Counted from the stretch's first letter, positions 50,487 through 59,091 are shown. The stretch: DNA of 64,000 nt from Streptomyces sp. NBC_00193 (GCF_026342735.1 NZ_JAPEMM010000001.1:3286001-3350000); one strand, 5' to 3'. Numbers and translations are program-made. Notes: generated from the letters alone by a model not told the origin.

Positions 50487-50963
50487 TCAGTGCTGGAGCT
50501 GGCCGGGCTGGTAGTCGCCCGCCGGGGTCTGGACCATGACGTTGCCGCGGTTGAAGGCGTTGATCAGCGCGATCTGGGTGACCAGGGCGGCGAGCTGCTC
50601 GTCGTCGAAGTGCTTGGCGGCGTTCGCCCAGACCTCGTCGCTGACCCCGCCCGCCGCATCGGCGATGCGGGTGGCCTCCTCGGTCAGGAGCAGGGCCGCG
50701 CGCTCGGCGTCGGTGTACACGGTGGCCTCGCGCCAGGCCGCGACCAGGTTGAGGCGCACCGCGGTCTCGCCGGCCGCCGCCGCGTCCTTGGTGTGCATGT
50801 CGATGCATCCGGCGCAGCCGTTGATCTGGCTGGCGCGGAGCATCACCAGTTCGCGGGTCGAGGCCGGCAGGGTCGAGTCCCCGAGTGCCTTGCTCGCGGC
50901 GATGATGTGCTTCCACGCCTTGACGGCGACCGGGTCGGCGAAGAGGTTCAGGCGAGCGGTCAT
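50487..50963 (-). CDS. Carboxymuconolactone decarboxylase/AhpD-like protein
   Basis: A 158-residue helical protein with the redox CxxC motif of the family: ELVMLRASQINGCAGCIDMHTKDAAAAGE. Family members act as alkylhydroperoxidases. AAAGGA lies eight bases before ATG 50963. It is the classical target gene of ECF41 sigma factors (the C of the COE group), and a TGTCACA-N16-TGTC promoter lies 60-87 bases upstream of it. Confidence 0.9.
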   Translation of the reverse strand: MTARLNLFADPVAVKAWKHIIAASKALGDSTLPASTRELVMLRASQINGCAGCIDMHTKDAAAAGETAVRLNLVAAWREATVYTDAERAALLLTEEATRIADAAGGVSDEVWANAAKHFDDEQLAALVTQIALINAFNRGNVMVQTPAGDYQPGQLQH

Positions 50964-51023
50964 GGCGGATTCCTTTGCGGTTGTGGTGCGTTCGGTGTGT
51001 GGTCTTCGTTGTTCTCCCTCTAA

Positions 51024-51050
51024 GACACGGCGCCCCCGCGCCCTGTGACA
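51024..51050 (-). promoter_or_regulatory. ECF41-type promoter
   Basis: On the minus strand TGTCACA (51050-51044), 16 bases, TGTC (51027-51024). The published ECF41 consensus is TGTCACA, 16 bases, CGTC; only one base differs. It points at the carboxymuconolactone decarboxylase-like gene. Confidence 0.7.
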
Positions 51051-51153
51051 GATGGCGAATGTGACCTGGGTCACGGATGCTTTTCATGATCGATAACGTG
51101 GATGCCCTCCGATAACCTGCCGGACGGCGCGCAGCGAATCGGGGGAGGGTTTC

Positions 51154-52119
51154 GTGCAGGGATCAACGGTGCAGGGATCGACGGACGTGGCGGACGCCGT
51201 GGCGTACCGGCCGCTGCTGTTCTCCATCGCCTACGGGATGACCGGGTCGGTGGGTGATGCGGAGGACATCGTCCAGGACGCGTTCCTCGGGCTCACCAAG
51301 GCCCATCGGGCCGGGACCGAGATAGCGGCGCCGAAGGCGTACCTGACCACGTCGGTGACGCGGCTCGGGATCAACCACCTGAGCTCGGCGCGCGTGCGCC
51401 GGGAGACGTACGTGGGGGAGTGGCTGCCCGAGCCCGTCGTCGTGTCCGGCGAACGGCCGGGGCCGGTCGAGCACGCCGAGCTGGCCGACTCCCTGTCGAT
51501 GGCGTTCCTCGTCCTGCTGGAGGCCCTGTCCCCGGTGGAGCGCGCGGTGTTCATGCTCCGCGAGGTGTTCGGGTACGAGTACCCGCAGGTGGCCCGGAGC
51601 ACCGGCAAGTCCGAGGCGAACTGCCGCCAGATCTTCGCCCGCGCCAGGAAGCGCATCGCCGCCGGAGGGAGGGCGGAGGAAGCAGGGCCGGCCGACGGCG
51701 GTCCGCCGCCCCCGGCCCGGCGCGCGGAGGGCGAGGAGCTGGCCCGTACGTTCTTCGAGGCCGCGGCGGGCGGCGAGATGGACGCGCTGCTCGACATGCT
51801 CGCGCCCGACGTCGTCTACCACGGGGACGGCGGCGGCAAGGCGCGGGCGGTCGCGAAGTCGGTGACCGAGCCGCACCGCGTCGGGCAGCTGCTCGTCGGC
51901 GGACTGCGCCGGCTCCGTTCGCTCGGCGCCTCGCTGCGCCCGGCCCTGATCAACGGCCGCCCGGGCGCCCTGATCGTCGACGCCGAGGGGCGGGTGGCCA
52001 GCGTGGTCGAGCTCGACATCGCCGACGGCGTGGTCCGGGCGGTCCACACCGTGTCCAACCCCGACAAGCTCGGCCACCTCGGCCCGGTCTCCGACATCGG
52101 CCGCCTGCCGGAGAAGTAG
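51154..52119 (+). CDS. ECF41-family (SigJ-like) sigma factor with SnoaL-like C domain
   Basis: A 321-residue sigma factor. Region 2 is FSIAYGMTGSVGDAEDIVQDAFL, region 4 is ALSPVERAVFMLREVFGYEYPQVARSTGKSEANCRQIFARARKRI, and the C-terminal ~110 residues form a SnoaL-like domain. The three ECF41 signatures are all there: WLPEP in the linker, DGGGK and NPDKL in the C domain, which is known to control activity in place of an anti-sigma factor. GTG 51154 follows GGGGGAGGG. Divergent from its probable targets. Confidence 0.93.
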   Translation: MQGSTVQGSTDVADAVAYRPLLFSIAYGMTGSVGDAEDIVQDAFLGLTKAHRAGTEIAAPKAYLTTSVTRLGINHLSSARVRRETYVGEWLPEPVVVSGERPGPVEHAELADSLSMAFLVLLEALSPVERAVFMLREVFGYEYPQVARSTGKSEANCRQIFARARKRIAAGGRAEEAGPADGGPPPPARRAEGEELARTFFEAAAGGEMDALLDMLAPDVVYHGDGGGKARAVAKSVTEPHRVGQLLVGGLRRLRSLGASLRPALINGRPGALIVDAEGRVASVVELDIADGVVRAVHTVSNPDKLGHLGPVSDIGRLPEK

Positions 52120-52159
52120 GAGGAGGGGGAGGAGGGGGAGGAGAGGGAGACCCGAGGGC

Positions 52160-52882
52160 TCAGTTCGCCTTGCGTGCCAGGACCAGCCGCCACCTCGGCG
52201 TCCCGTCCGGCCGGCGGCCGAAGTGGTCCAGGGGGAGCGTCTCCACCGTGAAGCCGGCCGTGCGCAGGTCCGTGCGGACGCCGCCCAGCGGGAAGGTGCG
52301 GTAGTACATGACGAACGGCGGGCGCCAGACGGCATTGCGCACGCGCATCGCCGCGTCGAAGCCGGACACGGCCCACCAGGCCGGGCGGCTCGGCGGGATC
52401 GGAGCGCCGATCGGGAAGGCGAACACCCCGCCGGGGCGCAGGGCGGTGTGGACCCCGGAGAAGACCGCGGGCCGCTCCTCCGGGAGGAAGTGGCCGAAGG
52501 CGCCGAAGCTGACCGCCAGGTCGTACGAGTCCCCGAGCGCGGCGGGCAGCTGCCGCGCGTCGGCCCGCAGCAGGTCCGCCTCGGGGTGGGCGAGCCCGGC
52601 CTCGGCGAGCATGCCCGAGCTCAGGTCGATCCCGGTCACCCGCCCCGTGCACAGCCGCCGCAGCATGCCGAGGCCCGCGCCCGTACCGCAGCACACGTCG
52701 AGCCCGGCGTCGAAGGGGGCCTCGTGCCGGGCGAGCGTCTCCTCGACCGCGTCGAGCATCCGGTCGGGGGTGCGGAAGGGGGTCTGGTCGAACTTCGGGG
52801 CCAGCAGGTCGTAGCCCCGCTCGATGGAGGACATGGCCTGGACGGCCAGTTCGCGGAGGGTCGGGCCCTGGGAGGTGAACAC
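52160..52882 (-). CDS. SAM-dependent methyltransferase
   Basis: A 240-residue class I methyltransferase: motif I GLDVCCGTGAGLGML, acidic residue in VTGIDLSSGML, motif II LLRADARQLPAA, motif IV YDLAVSFGAFGHF and post-motif LRPGGVFAFP. Substrate unknown. GTG 52882 behind GGGAGGTG-like sequence. It converges on the ECF41 gene across a purine-rich GGAGG repeat of ~40 bases. Confidence 0.88.
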   Translation of the reverse strand: MFTSQGPTLRELAVQAMSSIERGYDLLAPKFDQTPFRTPDRMLDAVEETLARHEAPFDAGLDVCCGTGAGLGMLRRLCTGRVTGIDLSSGMLAEAGLAHPEADLLRADARQLPAALGDSYDLAVSFGAFGHFLPEERPAVFSGVHTALRPGGVFAFPIGAPIPPSRPAWWAVSGFDAAMRVRNAVWRPPFVMYYRTFPLGGVRTDLRTAGFTVETLPLDHFGRRPDGTPRWRLVLARKAN

Positions 52883-53003
52883 ACGGTCAGCCTAGTCAGC
52901 GCGGGCGCGGGCGCCCGGCATTTCGGGCCCTTCGGCCCCGGGCAAAACGGGCATCGCGTGACGTAGGGTGAATCGATGCGTTTTGCCAACCCTTGGGGAT
53001 TCC

Positions 53004-53807
53004 GTGGTCAATGCCATACGAAGTGAGGTGCCGGGTCAGCGCGTGGGCCGGAGCTCCACGAGCGGCAGCGCCCTGGAGAAGACCCTGCGGGTCACCGAGG
53101 CGCTGACCGCGTTCGGCGGCCCGCACCGGCTCGCGGAACTGTCGGCCGCCGCCGGGGTCCCCAAGTCCAGCACGTACCGGATCCTGGTCTCCCTCGTCGA
53201 GCAGGGCTACGCCGTCACCGACGGGGAGGGCAGCTACGGCGTCGGCCTGCGGCTGCGCACCCTGGCCGCCGAGATCGGCGCCGACCGGCCCGAGGGCATC
53301 GGCGAGCTGCTCGAATTCCTCCAGAAGTGCACCGGTCAGACCGTCCACCTGGCCCTGCGCAGCGGCAACGCCCTCACGTACATCCGCAAGATCGAGAGCA
53401 CCGTCCGGACCCACCCGGCCTCCTCGCGCGTCGGCATGCGCGTCCCCCTGCACGCCACCGCGATCGGCAAGGCCGTCCTCGCGCACCTGCCGCCCGAGGA
53501 GACCGAGGGCATCCTGCGCGCCACCGGGATGCCGGCCCTGACCCGGCGGACCGTCACCCACCGGGAGGACCTCGCGGACGAACTGCGCACCGTCCGGGAG
53601 CGCGGCTACGCCGTCGACGACGAGGAGCACGAGCCCTCGGTCCGCTGCCTGGGCGTGCCCGTCTTCGACCGTGCGGGCGTGCCGGTGGGCGGGGTCGGTC
53701 TGACCGCCTCCGCCTTCCTGAGCACGCGGGCGGAACTGGAGCGGTTCGCGCCGGCGCTCCTGGAAGCCGCGCGGGGCGTGCAGCGGCGGCTCCAGCTCGG
53801 CGGGTGA
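53004..53807 (+). CDS. IclR-family transcriptional regulator
   Basis: A 267-residue regulator. The winged helix is about residues 20-85 (EKTLRVTEALTAFGGPHRLAELSAAAGVPKSSTYRILVSLVEQGYAV), and the effector domain about 95-260 (HLALRSGNALTYIRKIESTVRTHPASSRVGMRVPLHATAIGKAVLAHLP, YAVDDEEHEPSVRCLGVPVFD). GTG 53004 is used (GGGGA upstream); the frame is open to a GTG at 52968 without a better site. It stands alone, so its target is not evident. Confidence 0.88.
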   Translation: MVNAIRSEVPGQRVGRSSTSGSALEKTLRVTEALTAFGGPHRLAELSAAAGVPKSSTYRILVSLVEQGYAVTDGEGSYGVGLRLRTLAAEIGADRPEGIGELLEFLQKCTGQTVHLALRSGNALTYIRKIESTVRTHPASSRVGMRVPLHATAIGKAVLAHLPPEETEGILRATGMPALTRRTVTHREDLADELRTVRERGYAVDDEEHEPSVRCLGVPVFDRAGVPVGGVGLTASAFLSTRAELERFAPALLEAARGVQRRLQLGG

Positions 53808-54014
53808 GGCGTCCCGCCGTCCCGCCGTCCCCACATGCACGTACGGCGGCCGCGGTGGTCCCCCTCCTGGCCACCGCGGCCGCCGTTCCCCCGTGCACCT
53901 CCGGTGGTCCCCCCGCGACCCCCGGTCCCCCCGTGGTACGTCGTGCCGTACGACCCGGGCCCCTGGCCCCCCGGCCCCCCCCGGTCCGGGTCGTACGCGT
54001 CTCAGTGGCCCGGC

Positions 54015-54209
54015 TTACGGGCGCGGCGGCCCGGACACGTGGTTGTCCAGCGTCACGATGTCCTCGTCGGAGACGTGGTTGTCGAGCGGCCTGGCCGGCG
54101 TGCCCGAGGTGAGGTCGTCGGCCGGCTTGGGCGCCGTGGCCGGGACGGCCGGGTCGTCGAGCGACGCGAGGTCGGCGGCGGTCGGCAGGGTGTTGTCGTT
54201 CGTCGTCAT
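54015..54209 (-). CDS. Small peptide with repeated LDNHVS motif
   Basis: A 64-residue acidic peptide (Asp, Pro and Thr-rich) with AGGAGA five bases before ATG 54209. The C-terminal third repeats LDNHVS twice (PLDNHVSDEDIVTLDNHVSGPPRP). It resembles the Streptomyces small proteins with LDNHMPTPP-type ends that are often annotated 'sigma-like' and lie beside AfsR-type regulators. It has no signal peptide. It sits 170 bases downstream of the large AfsR-like gene on the same strand and could be a peptide signal, a precursor peptide or a partner of that regulator; function unproven. Confidence 0.65.
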   Translation of the reverse strand: MTTNDNTLPTAADLASLDDPAVPATAPKPADDLTSGTPARPLDNHVSDEDIVTLDNHVSGPPRP

Positions 54210-54234
54210 CGGATCTCCTGATGGGTGGGTCGGG

Positions 54235-54270
54235 CCCGTTCGGCGATTCCCCCGCGGACCGCCGAACGGG
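54235..54270 (-). terminator. Hairpin between AfsR-like gene and small peptide gene
   Basis: CCCGTTCGGC (54235-54244) and GCCGAACGGG (54261-54270) form a perfect 10-bp stem with a 16-base loop, 26 bases before the peptide start. It could end the regulator transcript, attenuate the peptide gene, or be an operator. Confidence 0.5.
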
Positions 54271-54379
54271 TGTCCTCCAGCCGACCCGGTCTGCCCCCCG
54301 ACACGCCGAGTCGATGAACACCATCCTGGCCGGTGGCGATAAACGAACGATGAACGTGCCGTTCAGCTCCCGAGGAGCC

Positions 54380-57300
54380 CTACGCGGCGATCTCCGCCGC
54401 CAGCAGCGCCCGTACCTCGTCCAGCTCCGGCGAGCCCAGCTGCGTGAACACCACCTCGGCGTCCCGCCAGCACACCCGCGCCCGGTCCCGCTGCCCCAAC
54501 TGGCGCAGCGCCCGGCCCAGTACGGTCAGCACGGTGGCGCGGCGCCACTCGCCGCCGATGCCGCGCAGCGCGATGGCCTGTTCGGCGTGCGAGGCGGCCA
54601 GCGTCGGGCGGCGCGCGGCCAGGTGGACCTTGGCGAGCCGGAAGTGCGTCACGCCCTCCCACAGCGGCTGCCGGTTCTCGTGGAACAGCGTGAGCGCCTT
54701 GCTGAGCTGGGAGTGCGCCTCGGAGAGCCGGTCGGCCTGGGTGAGGGCGATGCCCAGCGCGTAACGGCCGTTGGCCAGGCGCAGGGTGAGTCCCATCCGG
54801 TCGTAGATGTCGATGCCCTGCTGGGCGAGCTCTATGGCGCTGCTCAGCCGGCCCTGTTCCACGTGGATGCGGGACAGGTTGCACAGGGCGCTCGCCTCGC
54901 CCACGTGGTTGGAGTCGGCCCGGAAGTTGGCGATCGCCTCCAGGAGGTACCGTTCGCCGTCCTCGTAGCGTCCCTCGTAAATGGCGGCGATGCCTCGGTC
55001 GTTCGGTGCCCAGCAGCTGGAGAGCGGGTCTCCGGCGGCGCGGGCCAGCACGGTGGCCTGGCGGGCCTCGTCGTCGGCCTCGGCGAACCGGCCCGCGACC
55101 AGGTGGGTGTTGGTCAGCGTGGTGCGGGCCCGGCCCTCGGAGTACAGGTCCTGCGCGGCGTGCGCGGCGTCCCGCAGTGCGGTGGCGGCCGACTCGTACT
55201 GCTTGGAGTTGGCCCCCGACTCCGCCAGGTCCTTCGCGGCGAGCAGCAGGTCGACGGCCCGGCGCAGCAGGTCCTCCCGGCCGGGGCGGCGCACGGCGGC
55301 CTGCCGGACGCACGCGAGCAGCGGGTCGGCCTCCGCGTAGAGCCAGTCCTGCGCGGTGCGCGACTCGGTGAAGACCAGCCCCGGGTGGCGGGTGGCCGAC
55401 AGGTGGGCCACGAGCCGGTCGCCCGGCCGCTCCAGGCCGTACACCCCGGCGGCGGTGGCCAGGTAGAAGTCCAGCACCCGGTCGAGCGCGGCGTCGCGCG
55501 CGCTCGGCGGCTGCTCGTCGCGCTCGGCGCAGGCACGCGCGTAGAGGCGTACGAGGTCGTGGAAGCGGTAGCGGCCGGGCGCGGCCGATTCGAGGAGCGA
55601 GCAGTCGACTAAGGCTTCGAGCAGGTCCTCGGTGTCGTGCTCCGCCCGGTCGAGTACGGCGGCCGCCGCCGCGAGGGAGATGTCCGGCCCGTCGGCGAGC
55701 CCCAGGAGCCGGAACGCCCGCTGCTGCGCGGGCTCCAACTGCCCGTACCCCAGCTCGAAGGTGGCCTTGACGGCGAGGTCGCCGGCCTGGAGCTCGTCCA
55801 GACGGCGGCGCTCGTCGGCGAGCTTCGCGGCGAGCACGGAGACGGTCCAGGTGCGGCGGGCGGCGAGCCGGGAGGCGGCGATGCGGATGGCGAGCGGCAG
55901 GAACCCGCAGGCGCCGACCACGTCGAGGGCGGCCTGGCGCTCGGCGCCGACCCGCTCGGCCCCGACGATCCGGGTGAACAGCTGGAGCGCCTCCTCGGGG
56001 CTCATCACGTCCAGGTCGACGAGGTGCGCGCCGGCCAGGCCCGCCATCCGGACCCGGCTGGTGACGAGGGCGGCGCAGCCCGCGGTGCCCGGCAGCAGCG
56101 GGCGGACCTGGGCCGCGTCGCGGGCGTTGTCGAGGAGGACCAGGACGCGGCGCCCGTCGAGGGTGGAGCGGTAGAGCGCGGCCCGTTCGGCGGGGGAGTC
56201 GGGGATCGAGGCGTCGGGGGTCCCGAGGGCGCGCAGGAAGGAGCCGAGGACGGCTTCGGGCTCGGCGGGGCGGGCCTCGGTGCCCTGGAGGTCCACGTAG
56301 AGCTGTCCGTCGGGGAAGTGCGGGCGGGCGGCGTGCGCGACGTGCACGGCGAGGGTGGTCTTGCCGACGCCGCCGATGCCGGCGAGGGCGGAGACCGCCA
56401 TCACCTGGCCCTCGGCGCCGGAGAGGATCTCGCCGAGGTCCCGGACGAAGCTGGAGCGGCCGGTGAAGTCGGAGACGGTGGCGGGCAATTGGGCGGGCCT
56501 CACGAGGGCGGGCGCGGTGGCCGGTGCCGGGTCCTCGGCGCGGGCCAGCTCGGAGTCGGCCCGCAGGATGCGCTGTTGGAGCTCGGAGAGTTCGGGGCGC
56601 GGGTCGACGCCGAGTTCGTCGGCGAGGAGCCGGCGGGTGTCGGCGTAGACGGCGAGGGCCTCGGCCTGGCGGCCGCTGCGGTAGAGGGCGAGCATCAGCA
56701 GCTCGCGCAGCCGCTCCCGCAGCGGGTGGGCGGCGGTGAGGGCGGTGAGCTCGGAGACGGCCTCGGCGTGGTGGCCCAGCTCAAGGTCCAGGTCGAGGCG
56801 GGTCTCCAGGAGCTGGAGGCGCCATTCGGCGAGCCGGGTGCGCTCGGTGTCGGCGTGCGGCCCGGGCACGCCGGCCAGCGGTTCGCCGTCCCAGACGTCC
56901 AGGGCGCGGGCCAGCAGGGTCCGGGCGAGCTCGCGGTCGCCCTTGTCCGCGGGGGAGCCGGGGGTACTGGGGGAGCCGGGGGCGCCGGGGGCGCCCTTCC
57001 CGGTGGTGTCGCCCTGCGCGTGGTCGTGCGGCCGGCCGTGTGCCCGGGTGTGTGCCTGCGCCCGGGCCTGCGCATGCGTCTGCACCTGCGGCTTGGGCTT
57101 CCCGGCGCGCGCGGCCTCGGCGTCGGCGGCGAGGGCCCGGGCGATGCCGAGGTCGAGGGCCTCGGGGTGGGGCAGGCGGATCGCGTAGCCGCCGGACTCG
57201 CTGACGAGGAGCCCGGGTTCGAGGATCTTGCGCAGGCGGGAGGCGTACGTACGGATGGTCGCGAGGGCCTGCTGCGGCGGGTCCTCGCCCCAGATGGCGT

Positions 57301-57601
57301 CGATGAGCTCGGGAGCGGTGGCGGTGCGGCCCTCGCGGAGCAGGAGCACGGCGAGCAGCGCCCGCTGCTGCGGGGTCCCGGAGCTCAGGGCCTCGCCGCC
57401 GCGCCAGGCCCGGATGGGGCCGAGCACGGCGAACCGGTTGCCTCCGGCGGTGGAGGGGGTCGGGGTCCCGTTGACGGCTTCGTCGGCTCTGGCTTCCGCG
57501 GCGGGCGCTGCGTCGACTCCGGGTCCGGCTGCTGCGGCAATGGCGGTGTCACCGGACTCGGGGTGGTTCCGCTGGTGCGGGATGGCCGGTGTGCCGTCCA
57601 T
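54380..57601 (-). CDS. AfsR-like SARP regulator with NB-ARC ATPase and TPR domains
   Basis: A 1073-residue regulator: winged-helix domain (~55-145, FAVLGPIRAWRGGEALSSGTPQQRALLAVLLL), activation domain (~148-350), NB-ARC ATPase with P-loop GIGGVGKTT (408-416) and LVLLDNARDAAQVRPLLPG, and a C-terminal TPR block (~800-1073). A His/Gln/Ala-rich insert (~171-197, TAHAQ-type repeats) splits the activation domain. A TTA codon (55610-55612) makes translation bldA-dependent. The ATPase/TPR part normally senses a signal or a partner. ATG 57601, GGGGGAG upstream. The small LDNHVS peptide gene follows. Confidence 0.92.
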   Translation of the reverse strand: MDGTPAIPHQRNHPESGDTAIAAAAGPGVDAAPAAEARADEAVNGTPTPSTAGGNRFAVLGPIRAWRGGEALSSGTPQQRALLAVLLLREGRTATAPELIDAIWGEDPPQQALATIRTYASRLRKILEPGLLVSESGGYAIRLPHPEALDLGIARALAADAEAARAGKPKPQVQTHAQARAQAHTRAHGRPHDHAQGDTTGKGAPGAPGSPSTPGSPADKGDRELARTLLARALDVWDGEPLAGVPGPHADTERTRLAEWRLQLLETRLDLDLELGHHAEAVSELTALTAAHPLRERLRELLMLALYRSGRQAEALAVYADTRRLLADELGVDPRPELSELQQRILRADSELARAEDPAPATAPALVRPAQLPATVSDFTGRSSFVRDLGEILSGAEGQVMAVSALAGIGGVGKTTLAVHVAHAARPHFPDGQLYVDLQGTEARPAEPEAVLGSFLRALGTPDASIPDSPAERAALYRSTLDGRRVLVLLDNARDAAQVRPLLPGTAGCAALVTSRVRMAGLAGAHLVDLDVMSPEEALQLFTRIVGAERVGAERQAALDVVGACGFLPLAIRIAASRLAARRTWTVSVLAAKLADERRRLDELQAGDLAVKATFELGYGQLEPAQQRAFRLLGLADGPDISLAAAAAVLDRAEHDTEDLLEALVDCSLLESAAPGRYRFHDLVRLYARACAERDEQPPSARDAALDRVLDFYLATAAGVYGLERPGDRLVAHLSATRHPGLVFTESRTAQDWLYAEADPLLACVRQAAVRRPGREDLLRRAVDLLLAAKDLAESGANSKQYESAATALRDAAHAAQDLYSEGRARTTLTNTHLVAGRFAEADDEARQATVLARAAGDPLSSCWAPNDRGIAAIYEGRYEDGERYLLEAIANFRADSNHVGEASALCNLSRIHVEQGRLSSAIELAQQGIDIYDRMGLTLRLANGRYALGIALTQADRLSEAHSQLSKALTLFHENRQPLWEGVTHFRLAKVHLAARRPTLAASHAEQAIALRGIGGEWRRATVLTVLGRALRQLGQRDRARVCWRDAEVVFTQLGSPELDEVRALLAAEIAA
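55610..55612 (-). other. In-frame TTA codon
   Basis: TTA for Leu in the LLEALVDCSLL stretch of the AfsR-like regulator. It places the regulator under control of the bldA tRNA. Confidence 0.9.
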
Positions 57602-57666
57602 CTGGTCTCCCCCCTGCCTTCCCTAGGTGTAAGGGCCAGTCTGCCCTGTGTTGCGCGTACACGTCA

Positions 57667-57679
57667 GTCCGTAACGGAC
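57667..57679. promoter_or_regulatory. Small inverted repeat
   Basis: GTCCGTAACGGAC, a perfect 6-1-6 inverted repeat followed by a similar block CAGTCCTTACGGA. It lies 66 bases upstream of the AfsR-like start; possible binding site for that regulator or another. Confidence 0.4.
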
Positions 57680-57741
57680 CCAGTCCTTACGGATCCGGCA
57701 CCCGATCACCGTGGATCCGCCATCCGGCAGCGCCCAACTAG

Positions 57742-57756
57742 CTGACGGTTCGTCAG
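57742..57756. promoter_or_regulatory. CTGAC-N5-GTCAG operator
   Basis: CTGACGGTTCGTCAG, 20 bases upstream of the amidohydrolase start at 57777. Confidence 0.7.
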
Positions 57757-57776
57757 ATTGACGCTACCGTGAGGAC

Positions 57777-58997
57777 ATGGAGACCTTCCCGAAGATCATC
57801 TCGGTGGACGACCACACGGTTGAGCCCCCCAACGTCTGGCGGGACCGGCTCCCGTCCAAGTACCACGACGTCGGCCCCCGAGTCGTCCGCGCCCCCCTGA
57901 AGGAAATGACCTTCCTCGGAGGCAAGTTCGCCCCCGTGATGGGGGCCAAGGGCGACGACGGACCGATAGGCGACTGGTGGGTGTACGAGGACCTGCACCG
58001 ACCCCTCACCCGACTCGACACGGCCGTCGGCTACGACCGCGACGAGATCAAGCTCGAAGTCATCACGTACGAGCAGATGCGCCCGGGCTCCTTCTCGGTT
58101 CCCGACCGGCTCGCCGACATGGACGTCAACCACGTCCAGTCGGCCCTCTGCTTCCCGACCTTCCCGCGCTTCTGCGGCCAGACCTTCACCGAGGCCAAGG
58201 ACCGCGAACTCGGCCTGCTCGGCGTGCGCGCGTACAACGACTGGATGGTGGAGGAGTGGTGCGGCCCGGAGGCGAACGGCCGCCTCATCCCGCTCACCCT
58301 CATTCCGCTCTGGGACGCCCGGCTGGCCGCCGCCGAGGTCCGCCGCAACGCCGCGCGCGGGGTCCGCGCGGTCGCCTTCTCGGAGATCCCGCCCCACCTC
58401 GGGCTCCCTTCCATCCACACGGACGAGTGGGACCCCTTCCTGGAGGCGTGCAACGAGACCGGCACGGTCATCGCCATGCACATCGGCTCCTCCTCGCGCA
58501 TGCCCTCCACCTCGGCGGACGCCCCGCCGGCCGTCGGCTCCACCATCACCTTCGCCAACTGCTGTTTCTCGATGGTGGACTGGCTGATGAGCGGCAAGTT
58601 CGAGCGGTTCCCGAACCTCAAGATCATGTACGCCGAGGGCCAGATCGGCTGGATCCCGTACATCCTGGAGCGCGCGAACGTGGTCTGGGAGGAGAACCGC
58701 GGCTGGGGCGGCGTCGCCGACAAGGTGCTGCGCCCGCCGTCGGAGCTCTTCGCGGAGCACGTCTTCGGCTGCTTCTTCGACGACGCCTTCGGCCTGAAGA
58801 ACCTGGACTCCATCGGCGTCGCCAACGTCCTCTACGAGACGGACTACCCCCACTCCGACTCCACGTGGCCCAAGTCGCGCGAGGTCGGCGAGGCCCAGAT
58901 GGGCCACCTGGCCCCGGACGTGGTGGACCGCATCGTCCGCGGCAACGCGATCGACCTGCTGGGCCTGACCCCGGAAGGCCTCTGGCCGGGGGCGTAG
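57777..58997 (+). CDS. Amidohydrolase (ACMSD-like TIM-barrel) family protein
   Basis: A 406-residue metal-dependent hydrolase of the amidohydrolase_2 type. SVDDHTVEPPNVW is the first metal-binding strand (with DDH in place of HxH), GTVIAMHIGSSS and NVLYETDYPHSDSTWP give further ligands, ending in IVRGNAIDLLGL. Enzymes of this family in actinobacteria occur in aromatic and steroid catabolism. The operator right before it links it to the acyl-CoA genes elsewhere in the window. ATG 57777 (GAGGAC just upstream). Confidence 0.88.
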   Translation: METFPKIISVDDHTVEPPNVWRDRLPSKYHDVGPRVVRAPLKEMTFLGGKFAPVMGAKGDDGPIGDWWVYEDLHRPLTRLDTAVGYDRDEIKLEVITYEQMRPGSFSVPDRLADMDVNHVQSALCFPTFPRFCGQTFTEAKDRELGLLGVRAYNDWMVEEWCGPEANGRLIPLTLIPLWDARLAAAEVRRNAARGVRAVAFSEIPPHLGLPSIHTDEWDPFLEACNETGTVIAMHIGSSSRMPSTSADAPPAVGSTITFANCCFSMVDWLMSGKFERFPNLKIMYAEGQIGWIPYILERANVVWEENRGWGGVADKVLRPPSELFAEHVFGCFFDDAFGLKNLDSIGVANVLYETDYPHSDSTWPKSREVGEAQMGHLAPDVVDRIVRGNAIDLLGLTPEGLWPGA

Positions 58998-59025
58998 CGC
59001 GGGGTGGTTGGAAGGTGGTGGCACG

Positions 59026-59055
59026 GCGGCCCTGGGGGAGTTCCCCCGGGGCCGC
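59026..59055 (+). terminator. Terminator hairpin
   Basis: GCGGCCC-T-GGGGG (59026-59038) and CCCCC-G-GGGCCGC (59043-59055), a 12-bp stem with one mismatch and a four-base loop, 28 bases after the amidohydrolase stop. Confidence 0.8.
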
Positions 59056-59091
59056 GGGTCTTTGGAATTGCCGCGTGGATATGCCTTGCAG

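Noticed and set aside
54221..57745. Long plus-strand frames opposite the AfsR-like gene
   Set aside because: Gly/Gln/Val-rich shadow frames without domains. The minus frame has winged-helix, P-loop and TPR motifs.
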